Assembly (NCBI GenBank): GCA_903960915.1
Contig: CAJCCO010000107.1
Location: 26,894 to 90,893 of the forward strand
Source of the DNA: an uncultured beta proteobacterium
GTDB taxonomy: Bacteria; Pseudomonadota; Gammaproteobacteria; Burkholderiales; Burkholderiaceae_C
Reading direction: 5' to 3'
DNA: 64,000 nucleotides
Position 1 is the stretch's first letter, and the number at the start of each line of letters is the position of its first letter. The notes below the pieces were generated by a model. It made no database searches and had not been told where the DNA came from. It saw only the letters and a program-made list of their open reading frames with translations. The position numbers and the translations under genes were made by a program. This document shows positions 17,862 to 26,013 of this stretch, piece by piece.

Positions 17862-18800
17862 TCAGCCCGTCAAGCCATCGACCACCGTGGGATAACGCAG
17901 TCGCAGCCCCAACTCAGACAGCAAGCGCGTGTTGTCCATGCGGCGCGACTCACTCATGAAGCTCAAAAGCATCAGCGGCAACTGGTCTTTGGCGGTGCTG
18001 CGCGGCAGCCGCGGCGGGTGCGCCAGACCGTAGAGGTCAGCGGCCAGATCAAAGTAATCGCCCATCTTGAGCCGGGTGTTGTCGTTCACGTTGTAAATGC
18101 GCTGCGGCCCCGCATGCCACAAAGCGGCCACGCAAGCGCGCGCCAGGTCGTCGGCATGAATATGGTTGGTGTACACATCGTCGGCTGCCAGCAGCACCGG
18201 CGTGCCTTTTTCCAGCCGGGCGCGCGGCGTGCCGCCTTCACGGTTGGGCGCGTAAATACCGGGAATGCGCAAAATGCTGCTGCGCACCCCGGCGCTTCGG
18301 CCCAAAAAGCGCACCGCCTGCTCTGCGTCGACACGCCGAATAGCGCGCGGCGAGTCGGCGTGGGTGCCGCGCGTCTCGCTCACCACCGCCCCCTGGCAGT
18401 CGCCATACACCCCACTGGTGGAGCCATACACCAGCGCTCGCGGCAGCGTGCCCAAACGCAGGGCCCGCGTGAGCGCCTGCGTGCGGGGGTCGCGCCAGCC
18501 TTGGCCCGGAGGGGGTGCCAGGTGCAACACCGCATGGGCCAGCCCCGCCAGACGACGCAGCGTGGCGGGTTCATCCAAATTACCCACCAGGGGCGTGATG
18601 CCGAGCGCACGCAGGGCCGGCGTACGCGCCGGGCTGGAGGTCAGCGCCAGCAGGCGTACGCGACCTTGCAGGGCTTGCGCCACACGTTGACCAATATCGC
18701 CACAGCCAACGATCAAGACACGCGAACGGCGAAAACGCGCCGGCAAGGTGCCGGGGTGGGTGGCATACAGGCTGCGCGAGGGGTTTTGTTTTAAAGGCAA
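17862..18800 (-). CDS. NAD-dependent epimerase/dehydratase (SDR, YeeZ-like)
   Basis: An atypical SDR with a Rossmann start at SRVLIVGCGDIGQRVAQAL, and YGSTSGVYGDCQGAVVSE and VRRVDAEQ-type segments downstream, typical of the YeeZ-like family annotated as 'NAD-dependent epimerase'. No substrate is known. The reading frame continues upstream to 18875, but that would overlap the divergent reductase gene. I use TTG 18800 (preceded by AGGG) with low certainty; TTG 18746 is another option. The gene is convergent with the fucose dehydrogenase gene (11-base gap). Confidence 0.72.
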   Translation of the reverse strand: MPLKQNPSRSLYATHPGTLPARFRRSRVLIVGCGDIGQRVAQALQGRVRLLALTSSPARTPALRALGITPLVGNLDEPATLRRLAGLAHAVLHLAPPPGQGWRDPRTQALTRALRLGTLPRALVYGSTSGVYGDCQGAVVSETRGTHADSPRAIRRVDAEQAVRFLGRSAGVRSSILRIPGIYAPNREGGTPRARLEKGTPVLLAADDVYTNHIHADDLARACVAALWHAGPQRIYNVNDNTRLKMGDYFDLAADLYGLAHPPRLPRSTAKDQLPLMLLSFMSESRRMDNTRLLSELGLRLRYPTVVDGLTG

Positions 18801-18849
18801 AATTGGGACCCTACTGAAAAATGAAACTTCGCCAAGGATACAAAGAAAT

Positions 18850-19914
18850 ATGAGCAGCAGCAGCAGCGCCGCCAACGGCTTTCAGATCACCGTGCAGCCC
18901 AGCGGTCGCCATTTCACCGCCGGCCAGGATGAAACCATTCTTGCCGCCGGCATTCGCCAGGGTATCGGCATGCCCTATGGCTGCAAGGACGGCGCATGCG
19001 GCTCCTGCAAATGCAAGAAGCTTGAAGGGGTGGTGGTGCACGGCGCGCACCAGAGCAAAGCCTTGAGCCCCGAGGAAGAAGCCAACGGTTTTATTCTGAC
19101 CTGCTGCGGCGTGGCGCACAGCGATGTGGTGCTGGAGTCGCGCCAGGTGACGCAGGAGGGCGCGTTCCCCATCAAGAAAATGCCCACGCGCGTTGCGCTC
19201 ATGGAGAAAAAATCTGCCGACGTCATGCTCATCAAGCTGCAATTACCAGCCAACGACACCTTCACCTACCACGCAGGCCAGTACGTCGAGTTCATCTTGC
19301 GCGACGGGGCGCGGCGCAGCTACTCCATGGCCAATGCGCCGCACACCCTGGCCGACAGCGCCACGCTGGAGCTGCACCTTCGCCACATGCCCGGCGGCAA
19401 GTTCACCGACCATGTGTTCAACATCATGAAGGAGAAAGAAATTTTGCGCATTGAAGGCCCCTACGGCAGCTTCTACCTGCGTGAAGACAGCGACAAACCC
19501 CTGGTGCTGCTGGCCTCTGGCACCGGTTTTGCGCCCATCAAGGCGCTCATTGAGCACATGCAACACAAGGGCATCACACGCCCAGCCACCTTGTACTGGG
19601 GGGGTCGCCGTCCGGCAGACCTGTACATGAACGACTGGGTACAAGCCAAGTTGGCCGAGATGCCCCACTTGTCCTACGTGCCCGTGGTGTCCAACGCCCT
19701 GCCCGAAGACGCCTGGACCGGCCGTACCGGCTTTGTGCACCAGGCCGTTCTGGAGGACTTTCCAGACTTGCACAACCACCAAGTCTATGCCTGCGGCGCG
19801 CCCATTGTGGTGGAGTCTGCCCAGAGCGATTTCTCACACCTGGCCGGCTTGCCAGAAGAAGAATTCTTTGCCGACTCGTTCACCACCGAGGCCGACAAGG
19901 CCCGCAACGCTTAA
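18850..19914 (+). CDS. CDP-6-deoxy-delta-3,4-glucoseen reductase-like ferredoxin/flavin reductase
   Basis: A 354-residue three-domain electron-transfer protein. It has an N-terminal plant-type 2Fe-2S ferredoxin domain (CKDGACGSCKCKK with the fourth Cys in TCCGV), a FAD domain (RSYSMANAP near residue 155) and a C-terminal NAD domain (LASGTGFAPIKAL near residue 220). It moves electrons from NAD(P)H to a partner oxygenase or dehydratase. Burkholderiales copies carry the glucoseen-reductase name although no deoxysugar pathway is nearby, so the real partner is unknown. ATG 18850 was chosen because it precedes a short Ser-rich leader and the ferredoxin domain. Confidence 0.82.
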   Translation: MSSSSSAANGFQITVQPSGRHFTAGQDETILAAGIRQGIGMPYGCKDGACGSCKCKKLEGVVVHGAHQSKALSPEEEANGFILTCCGVAHSDVVLESRQVTQEGAFPIKKMPTRVALMEKKSADVMLIKLQLPANDTFTYHAGQYVEFILRDGARRSYSMANAPHTLADSATLELHLRHMPGGKFTDHVFNIMKEKEILRIEGPYGSFYLREDSDKPLVLLASGTGFAPIKALIEHMQHKGITRPATLYWGGRRPADLYMNDWVQAKLAEMPHLSYVPVVSNALPEDAWTGRTGFVHQAVLEDFPDLHNHQVYACGAPIVVESAQSDFSHLAGLPEEEFFADSFTTEADKARNA

Positions 19915-19926
19915 GAACACCCTGCC

Positions 19927-20892
19927 ATGAAACCTGTCCACACGCTGCTGATTTCTCTACTGGCCCTGCTGGGCTGCGCCACCGTACAGGCCCAGGGCAA
20001 GCCCATTCGGCTGGTGGTGCCCTACGCCGCGGGGGGTCCGATTGACGTGACGGCACGCGCGCTGGCCGAGCGCGTGAAGGACTCGCTGGGCACCGTCATC
20101 ATTGACAACAAGCCTGGCGCGGGCGGCAACATTGGTGCCGATGCGGTGGCCAAAGCAGCCCCGGATGGTTTGACCATTGGCATTGCCGCCACGGCCACGC
20201 ATGCGGTTAACCCCTGGCTGTACGCCAAGATGCCCTACCAGGCCGCCACCGACTTTGCGCCCATCACCCAGATGGTCCGCGTGCCCAATGTGCTGGTGAT
20301 AAACGCCGAGACAGCGCAGCGCCTGAAAATCAACAGCCTGGCCGACCTGGTGGCCTACGCGAAGGCACACCCGGCGCAACTCAACTACGGCAGTGGCGGC
20401 AATGGCAGCGCCGGTCATTTGGCGGGTGAAATGTTCAAGAAAGCCGCAGGTATTTTTGCCGTGCACATTCCTTACAACGGCGGCAACCCGGCGCAACTGG
20501 CCCTGCTGGCCGGCCAGGTGGATTTCAACTTTGACAACCTCGCCACCGCCGCGCCCAACATCCGCTCCGGCAAGCTCAAGGCGCTGGCCGTGACCACCCT
20601 GAACCGCTCGCCCGCCTTGCCCGACACGCCGCCTGTGGCCGACACCTTCAAAGGGTTTTCAATTGATACCTGGTGGGGTTTGGTGGCACCCGCGGGCACG
20701 CCCAAAGACGTGCTGGCGCGCCTGAACCAGGCCTTTGTGGCTGCCCTGAACACGCCTGAAACCAAGACCCGTTTTGGCACGCTGCTGGCCGAGCCCGTGG
20801 GCGGCAGTGCCGAAGAGTTTGGCGCTTTCATGAAAGCTGAACTGGCCAAGTACGAAGGCCTGGTGAAAGCCTCGGGCGCGAAGGTGGACTGA
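19927..20892 (+). CDS. Bug/TctC-family tripartite tricarboxylate transporter binding protein
   Basis: A 321-residue periplasmic protein with a signal peptide (MKPVHTLLISLLALLGCATVQA-QGKP) and the standard Bug motifs: IRLVVPYAAGGPIDVTAR, VIIDNKPGAGGNIGADAVAKAAPDG, VNPWLYAKMPY and LNYGSGGNGSAGHLAGEMFK. These receptors are greatly expanded in betaproteobacteria and bind small carboxylates or similar ligands. No TctA/TctB membrane genes are adjacent, which is common for orphan Bug proteins. It starts 12 bases after the reductase gene and may be co-transcribed with it. Confidence 0.92.
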   Translation: MKPVHTLLISLLALLGCATVQAQGKPIRLVVPYAAGGPIDVTARALAERVKDSLGTVIIDNKPGAGGNIGADAVAKAAPDGLTIGIAATATHAVNPWLYAKMPYQAATDFAPITQMVRVPNVLVINAETAQRLKINSLADLVAYAKAHPAQLNYGSGGNGSAGHLAGEMFKKAAGIFAVHIPYNGGNPAQLALLAGQVDFNFDNLATAAPNIRSGKLKALAVTTLNRSPALPDTPPVADTFKGFSIDTWWGLVAPAGTPKDVLARLNQAFVAALNTPETKTRFGTLLAEPVGGSAEEFGAFMKAELAKYEGLVKASGAKVD

Positions 20893-20987
20893 GCTGCTTG
20901 GTTGACTACTTGGCGCCTTGACGAAGGGCCGCGCTTTAGCCAGGAGGTTTCTCGATCATCACGGGCCTCACCCCAAAAATTCGGCGC

Positions 20988-21266
20988 TCAGTGGCTGTGC
21001 AACTTCTCTTGCAGCCACACTTTGATGAGCGACTGTTAGGGCACATCCCGCGCATGGGCGGCCACCTTGATGCTGTCCAACAAGTGCTGGGGCAGTCGCA
21101 GTGAAATGGTCTTGGTCGTAGGTCGCAAGTTGGGCAGCTTGATCTTTTGTGCGTTCGTCCAGTCCACATGTGCGGTGGAGTCGTGCGATTCCCAATAGGC
21201 GCGTTCTTGCGCCTCAGTCTTGAACTTAGGAATAAGTTTTTTAACGGTCTGCTTGTTCATAGACAC
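20988..21266 (-). pseudogene. BrnA-like CopG-type antitoxin, interrupted by an in-frame stop
   Basis: Reading from ATG 21266 the protein is a CopG/BrnA-type antitoxin: KLIPKFKTEAQERAYWESHDS, VDWTNAQKIKLPNLRPTTKTISLRLPQHLLDSIKVAAHARDVP. A TAA at 21036-21038 follows. Beyond it the same frame continues QSLIKVWLQEKLHSH to a TGA at 20988. Homologous antitoxins read RDVPYQSLIKVWL, so a single base change of a Tyr codon to TAA explains the break. The current product (76 residues) lacks the last helix of the ribbon-helix-helix DNA-binding region. Whether the short form still neutralises the toxin is unknown. A sequencing error is possible. Confidence 0.75.
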
Positions 21267-21543
21267 TACGCTCCTTTTTGTGCGCGTCCCTGGCCGAGAT
21301 CACGCGAATCAACTCACCTGAACGGCGCAAAGTGAAGGTGATGTGCAATGGCCGCCTCTCATCAGTTTGGTCCAACGCATGAAACCGAACCTCGTCCTGG
21401 CTATGCGCCACATCGTCCAGCAAGAGCAGCGGGGCATTAAAGAAAATCTGTTCAGCCTCGGCCATACTGACACCGTGCTTATGGTTCTTGCGATCGTTGC
21501 CTGCATCCCACTCAAAGCCAATGATGGTTGAAAGATCAAACAT
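21241..21543 (-). CDS. brnT: BrnT-family ribonuclease toxin
   Basis: A 100-residue protein from ATG 21543, starting MFDLSTIIGFEWDAGNDRKNHKHGVSMAEAEQIFF. BrnT hallmarks are FEWDxxKxxxNxxKHGVSFxEA near the N-terminus, RFHALDQTDERRPLHITFTLR in the middle and IRVISARDAHKKERSVYEQ at the end. BrnT is a type II RNase toxin of the RelE-like fold, encoded before its antitoxin, and here the two genes overlap by 26 bases in that order. The toxin appears intact while the antitoxin is interrupted. The locus lies between a Bug gene and an IS3 fragment. Confidence 0.88.
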   Translation of the reverse strand: MFDLSTIIGFEWDAGNDRKNHKHGVSMAEAEQIFFNAPLLLLDDVAHSQDEVRFHALDQTDERRPLHITFTLRRSGELIRVISARDAHKKERSVYEQADR

Positions 21544-21683
21544 GATTTGTATATTACCGTCGTCTACATTTGGGCGGGGACTTGCCACCTGAAGTTTGAC
21601 TTAAGACAGGGAGGCATCAATCTTGAACAATACCCAGCCGCGGTGTTAAAAGCAAAAATCAAGTCATCCCTATTGAGGAGCGG

Positions 21684-21815
21684 AGGACAGAAGTACAGAT
21701 CATTGTTTTCCTACACGAAGCAGAAGCAGGCCTGGCTACGGCCGATCTGTGTCACAGGCATGGCCTCTCTGATACCAACTACGTGGCCTGGAAAATTATG
21801 CTCAACCTAAATTAG
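21684..21815 (+). mobile_element. IS3-family orfA transposase remnant
   Basis: In one forward frame the DNA reads RTEVQIIVFLHEAEAGLATADLCHRHGLSDTNYVAWKIM before a TAG. This matches the N-terminal HTH of IS3-family OrfA proteins (EEQIIxxLxEAEAGxxxxELCRxHGISxxTYYxWK). There is no intact start, no orfB and no visible terminal inverted repeat, so it is a decayed scrap. The ORF-track protein at 21547-21810 is in a different frame and is not the real remnant. Confidence 0.7.
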
Positions 21816-21831
21816 CGCAAAGAAAAATGGT

Positions 21832-23034
21832 TCAAGGCGTCGCCGCACCCGCTTCAAACCAGCGCTTGATTAACAGACGTTCGTCAGCGGTTATGGCCGT
21901 GGAATTGCTCATGGGCATCGCCTGGCTCACCACCACCTGCTGGTAAATATTTTGCGCGTGAAGTTTGACGTTGTCGGCTGAATCCAGCCGCACGTTTTTC
22001 ATTTGCACCTGCTCGCCGTGGCACAGGTAGCAGCGCTGCGCCAGCACCACCTGCACCTGGGCGTAATCAGGCGGCGAAGACGCCGAAGCCTTGGTGAGTG
22101 CCACATCGGCCGGCTTGAGCCAGACAATCATGGCCACGATCACCAGCACGCCCACCAGCGCATACGGCCAGGGGTGCGCATTGCGGCCGAGCTTGTAGCC
22201 GTGTCGCATCACAAAAAACTGGCGAATGGCGGCGCCGGCAAACATCATGGCGATCAGCACCAGCCAGTTGTAGGGGTGGTTGTAGGTAAAGCTGTAGTGG
22301 CCGCTGAGCATGGCAAACAGCACCGGCAGGGTGAAGTAGGTGTTGTGCACGCTGCGCTGCTTGCCGCGCTTGCCGTGAATTGGGTCGACCGGCTCACCCG
22401 CCTTGATGGCAGCCAGCACTTTTTTCTGCCCCGGAATAATCCAGAAGAACACGCTGGCACTCATGCTGGTGGCCAACATGGCACCCACCAGCAGGAAGGC
22501 GGCCCGCCCCGCAAACCAGTGGCAGGCCAACCAGGACGCCACGCACACCAGCACCAACACCAAGGCGCCAACGATGGCGTCGCCATGCTTGCGCTGGCCA
22601 AACACCCGGCAAATCAGGTCATACAAAAGCCAGAACACCACCAAAAAAGCAAGCGCCACGGCAATGGCGGTGGCAGGGGCCCAGTCCATGCGCGATTTGT
22701 CGATCAGGTAGGTGCTGGCGTTCCACAAATACGACACCGTGAACAGCGAAAAGCCCGACAACCAGGTGCTGTAGCTCTCCCAATAAAACCAGTGCAGGTG
22801 GCTGGGCAGCTTGGGTGGCGACACATTGAATTTGACCGGGTGGTAAAACCCGCCCCCGTGCACGGCCCAAAGCTCGCCGCTGACACCCTGTTGCTTCAGG
22901 TCTTCATCCACCGGCGGCGTCAAGCTGCTGTCGAGGAAGACAAAATAAAACGAGGAGCCAATCCAGGCAATGGCGGTGATGACATGAACCCAGCGAAGCA
23001 GCAGGTTGGCCCAGTCGAGGTAGTAACTTTCCAT
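21832..23034 (-). CDS. puuD: Cytochrome c-linked urate oxidase PuuD
   Basis: A 400-residue integral membrane protein with about eight hydrophobic helices, starting MESYYLDWANLLLRWVHVITAIAWIGSSFYFVFLD, and a C-terminal cytochrome c domain with the haem motif CYLCH near residue 340. PuuD oxidises urate to 5-hydroxyisourate and passes electrons to the respiratory chain. ATG 23034 was chosen over the ORF start because family proteins begin just before the first helix. HIU hydrolase, OHCU decarboxylase and allantoinase genes lie within 5 kb, giving a consistent urate pathway. Confidence 0.92.
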   Translation of the reverse strand: MESYYLDWANLLLRWVHVITAIAWIGSSFYFVFLDSSLTPPVDEDLKQQGVSGELWAVHGGGFYHPVKFNVSPPKLPSHLHWFYWESYSTWLSGFSLFTVSYLWNASTYLIDKSRMDWAPATAIAVALAFLVVFWLLYDLICRVFGQRKHGDAIVGALVLVLVCVASWLACHWFAGRAAFLLVGAMLATSMSASVFFWIIPGQKKVLAAIKAGEPVDPIHGKRGKQRSVHNTYFTLPVLFAMLSGHYSFTYNHPYNWLVLIAMMFAGAAIRQFFVMRHGYKLGRNAHPWPYALVGVLVIVAMIVWLKPADVALTKASASSPPDYAQVQVVLAQRCYLCHGEQVQMKNVRLDSADNVKLHAQNIYQQVVVSQAMPMSNSTAITADERLLIKRWFEAGAATP

Positions 23035-23129
23035 CAGTCTCTTCCTTGGCGGCGCGCACACGGCGCTCCGCTGTCAAGCAGACTGCTCACCACTGCGGGC
23101 GCTGTAAGCAGAAAAAGGGTCGCGAACTT

Positions 23130-23146
23130 AGGCAGGGGACCTGCCT
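23130..23146. terminator. GC-rich hairpin between xdhC and puuD
   Basis: AGGCAGG-GGA-CCTGCCT is a perfect 7-base stem with a 3-base loop in the 192-base gap between xdhC and puuD. There is no clear following T-run on either strand. It may act as an attenuator or an operator, but nothing proves it. Confidence 0.3.
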
Positions 23147-23226
23147 CGCTCCGCTGCGACTCAAGGGGCAAAGTGTAGGGGTTTTTTGAGCAGGGCCGAG
23201 TGCCGTTTCATGCGGGCGCCTTGGGG

Positions 23227-24069
23227 CTATCCCTGAGTTAAGCCTTGCAACAACTGGGCCGCCACGGCTACCGCAATCACTTCGGGCGCTTTACCTGAGA
23301 TACCGGGCACGCCAATGGGGCAGGTGATGCGAGCCAACTCTTGTTCACTGAACCCGCGCGCCTGCAGGCGGTGCCTGAACGTGGCCCATTTGGTTTTACT
23401 GCCAATCAACCCAACGAAGGGCAGGTCATCCTGCACACGCAGACGAAGCAGGCAGGCCGCCACCACGTCCAGGTCTTCGGCATGGCTAAAACTCATGATC
23501 AGCACCTGCGAGCCCGCCGGCAAAGTGGGCACGGCGGCCTGCACCGGGTCGGAGTGTTCAACCGTGGTGTTGGCGGGCAGTTGCGTGGGGAATATTTCAT
23601 GGCGGCTGTCAAACCAGTTCACCCGAACCGGCAAATGGCCCAGCACCTGCACCAGCGCGTGACCCACGTGGCCGCCGCCAAACAAGGCCACCGGCATTTG
23701 GTGGGCGGTCAACCGGGCCTGCAGCCGCGGTAAGTCGGCGCGCGTGACGCGCTCCAACTGCAATTGCACCTCGCCCCCGCAGCACTGCCCCAGGCTGGGG
23801 CCCAAGGCAAAACGCAGCAGGCCCTCGCCAGGTGCGTGGAGCGCTGCGGGTACCGCGGCGCCCTGTGGATCGGCGTCCAGGCGCAGACGGGCTTGCGCCA
23901 TGGCGGCAAACTCCAGATGCCCGCCGCCCACGGTGCCGACGGCGCCTTCCTTGAAGACACCCATCCAGGCACCGGCTTCACGCGGCACCGAGCCGCGCGA
24001 GGAATGCACCGTGATCAACACGGCGTCTTCCACCGCGAGCCGGGCTAAAAATAATTCAGTAGTACTCAC
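23227..24069 (-). CDS. xdhC: Xanthine dehydrogenase accessory protein XdhC
   Basis: A 280-residue protein with the XdhC/CoxI pattern: an N-terminal segment VLITVHSSRGSVPREAGAWMGV, then GTVGGGHLEF, LGPSLGQCCGGEVQL and a Rossmann-like C-terminal domain VALFGGGHVGHALVQVL with LIGSKTKWATFRHRL near the end. XdhC binds molybdenum cofactor and helps sulfurate and insert it into xanthine dehydrogenase. The start is GTG 24069. The xdhA and xdhB subunit genes are not in this window, although xdhC normally follows them. It is on the same strand as puuD. Confidence 0.9.
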   Translation of the reverse strand: MSTTELFLARLAVEDAVLITVHSSRGSVPREAGAWMGVFKEGAVGTVGGGHLEFAAMAQARLRLDADPQGAAVPAALHAPGEGLLRFALGPSLGQCCGGEVQLQLERVTRADLPRLQARLTAHQMPVALFGGGHVGHALVQVLGHLPVRVNWFDSRHEIFPTQLPANTTVEHSDPVQAAVPTLPAGSQVLIMSFSHAEDLDVVAACLLRLRVQDDLPFVGLIGSKTKWATFRHRLQARGFSEQELARITCPIGVPGISGKAPEVIAVAVAAQLLQGLTQG

Positions 24070-24128
24070 AAACCCTTAGTTTTTGCTCACAAAAAGGGGG
24101 GCACAACGCCGCCAATTTGGGGCAAAGT

Positions 24129-24737
24129 ATGCCCATGAAACCCATTCAACCTGTTTTACGTCCATTTTTCGGGGCTTTTTTCAGCACGGTTTGTGTCGCC
24201 GTCGCCGCCTTCGTCACAGGCTGCGCCACGCCGCCGCCGCCGGTTCAAAGCGCGCCAGAGGTCAAGCCTGCACCCGCCTTGCCCCCTGTAGCTACCAGCC
24301 CTGTGCCCATTAAAGCGCCGGTTGAAGAAACAGCTGGCGTCCCTGTGCCTGTCCCTGTGCCTGTCCCTGCACCCGCCCCTGAAACGGCGAGCGCCAGGTC
24401 CAACGCCGCCACACCCAAAGACTACCGGCGCGATGCCGCCCAGCACCTGTACGCCCGCAACCCCAACCGCATTTTCAAAGGTAAATTGCCGCCCATGCTT
24501 TACGCCATTGGCGTGTTGCAAGTGGAGGTGGACAGCCGGGGCATGGTCACCAGCACCCATTGGATGCGCTCGCCCAAACACGCCCCCGAGGTGGTGGCCG
24601 AGATTGAACGCACCGTGCGCCTAGCGGCGCCCTATCCGGCCCCGGTGCGCCTGGGCCGCGTCACCTACACCGACACCTGGCTGTGGCACAAAAGCGGACT
24701 GTTTCAACTCGACACCCTGACGGAAGGCCAGCACTAG
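24129..24737 (+). CDS. Probable lipoprotein, TonB-C-like, function unknown
   Basis: About 202 residues from ATG 24129. The N-terminus has a hydrophobic signal ending in a lipobox-like VTGC (AAFVTGCATPPPP), then a Pro-rich linker with a VPVPVPVPAPAP run (residues about 70-85) and a C-terminal domain of about 110 residues: DAAQHLYARNPNRIFKGKLPPMLYAIGVLQVEVDSRGMVTSTHWMRSPKHAPEVVAEIERTVRLAAPYP. The C-terminal part resembles TonB C-terminal-like domains (xVxxxVDxxGxVxxxxxxxSS). The linker would span the periplasm. No partner ExbBD genes are nearby. Confidence 0.75.
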   Translation: MPMKPIQPVLRPFFGAFFSTVCVAVAAFVTGCATPPPPVQSAPEVKPAPALPPVATSPVPIKAPVEETAGVPVPVPVPVPAPAPETASARSNAATPKDYRRDAAQHLYARNPNRIFKGKLPPMLYAIGVLQVEVDSRGMVTSTHWMRSPKHAPEVVAEIERTVRLAAPYPAPVRLGRVTYTDTWLWHKSGLFQLDTLTEGQH

Positions 24738-24830
24738 GTTAGGCCCTGGTGCCAGAAACGCTGGGGAAGTAAGGCATTTTGGAAACTATCAGGACCTAGG
24801 AAGCGCTTGCAGCGCAGCGTGCAACCCCTC

Positions 24831-25184
24831 TCAGGACCCGCGGTAGGTGGAATAGCTCCAGGGGCTCACCAGCAGCGGCACATGGTAGTGCTGTTGCGGA
24901 TCGGCAATACCGAAATCCAGGCTCACGCGGTTAAGAAAATTGGGCTCGGGCAGCGCCACGCCCCGGGCCTTGAAGTAGGCTGCCACATCAAACACCAGTC
25001 GGTAGGTGCCGCGCTTGAGGCTGGCGTTGTCAAACAGAAGGCCATCGGGGTTGCGCCCATCGGCGTTCAGGGTGAACTGCTTGACCAACGTGGCGGCTTC
25101 GCCCTCGGTGGTAAACAGCGACACCTGCATGCCGGCAGCCGGCGTGCCGTGCATGGTGTCCAACACGTGTGTACTCAAACCCAT
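24831..25184 (-). CDS. uraH: 5-hydroxyisourate hydrolase
   Basis: A 117-residue transthyretin-like hydrolase, second enzyme of urate breakdown, converting 5-hydroxyisourate to OHCU. The family signatures are exact: N-terminal MGLSTHVLDTMHGTPAAGM with its catalytic His, and the C-terminal YHVPLLVSPWSYSTYRGS with the diagnostic YRGS tail. The start is ATG 25184. It is divergent from the GntR gene, and a palindrome in the gap may control both. Confidence 0.95.
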   Translation of the reverse strand: MGLSTHVLDTMHGTPAAGMQVSLFTTEGEAATLVKQFTLNADGRNPDGLLFDNASLKRGTYRLVFDVAAYFKARGVALPEPNFLNRVSLDFGIADPQQHYHVPLLVSPWSYSTYRGS

Positions 25185-25269
25185 AGGAGCATCCTTTCGG
25201 TAGTCGGCCAGAAACCAGGGACAGACCGGGGCAGACCGGGCGTCAAATTAAGCCGATGAAAAACAAAAA

Positions 25270-25279
25270 GTGTATACAA
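25270..25279. promoter_or_regulatory. Candidate operator of the purine-cluster GntR regulator
   Basis: GTGTATACAA contains the perfect palindrome TGTATACA and differs by one base from TTGTATACAA, a symmetric form common for FCD-type GntR sites. It lies 28 bases before the regulator's ATG, in the gap to the divergent uraH gene. This suggests autoregulation and joint control. Evidence is position and symmetry only. Confidence 0.45.
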
Positions 25280-25307
25280 TTTTTAAAGTCGCCGCTATCA
25301 TAACTGC

Positions 25308-25973
25308 ATGGAAAACTCCAGCACCAGCCAGATTGTTGACAGCCTCACCAAGGCCATCATCGAACATCGCCTGAACCCCGGCGCCAAATTGGCCGAGCAA
25401 AAGGTGGCAGATCATTTTGGCGTGTCGCGTACGCTGGTGCGCCAGGCTTTCTTCCTGCTGGCACAGAACCGGCTCATTCGCCTGGAGCCTGCTCGGGGTG
25501 CTTTTGTAGCCACCCCTTCGGCCGATGAGGCTCGGCAGGTGTTTGCCGTGCGCCGCATGCTGGAGCTGGAAATGACGCGCGCCTTTGTGCGCACCGTGAC
25601 GCCGGCCATGATCAAGTCGCTGAAAGCGCACGTGGCCCGCGAAAAGCTGGCCGTGCAGAATGAAGACGTACCCGGGCGCACCGAGTTGCTGGGCGACTTT
25701 CATGTCTGTATGGCCGAGCTCACGGGCAACCTGGTGCTGGCGCAAATGCTCGGAGACCTGATCTCGCGCTGCTCGCTGATCACGCTGATGTACCAGTCCG
25801 CCAGTGCTGCCGAGCATTCCAACACCGAGCACGCCACTATTGTGAAAGCCCTGGCCGCCAAAGACGAAGCCCTGGCGGTGCGCTTGATGGACGAACACCT
25901 GCACCACGTTGAAGCCAACCTGACCTTCGAGCGCGAACAACCCCTCAACGACATTTCACAGGCCTTGTCCTGA
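25308..25973 (+). CDS. GntR-family (FCD) regulator of the purine catabolic cluster
   Basis: A 221-residue regulator with a winged HTH (TKAIIEHRLNPGAKLAEQKVADHFGVSRTLVRQAFFLLAQNRLIRLEPARGAFVATPS, about residues 12-72) and an FCD domain with the usual metal or ligand-binding His/Asp pattern (ELLGDFHVCMAELTGN and SNTEHATIVKALAAKDEALA). The leading position in the puuE/UraD-AllC operon and the divergence from uraH suggest that it controls urate and allantoin genes. The ligand is unknown. The next gene starts 40 bases downstream. Confidence 0.9.
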   Translation: MENSSTSQIVDSLTKAIIEHRLNPGAKLAEQKVADHFGVSRTLVRQAFFLLAQNRLIRLEPARGAFVATPSADEARQVFAVRRMLELEMTRAFVRTVTPAMIKSLKAHVAREKLAVQNEDVPGRTELLGDFHVCMAELTGNLVLAQMLGDLISRCSLITLMYQSASAAEHSNTEHATIVKALAAKDEALAVRLMDEHLHHVEANLTFEREQPLNDISQALS

Positions 25974-26013
25974 CGCTGCCCCCAACACTGACAAAGACAC
26001 TGAAACTATTCAC

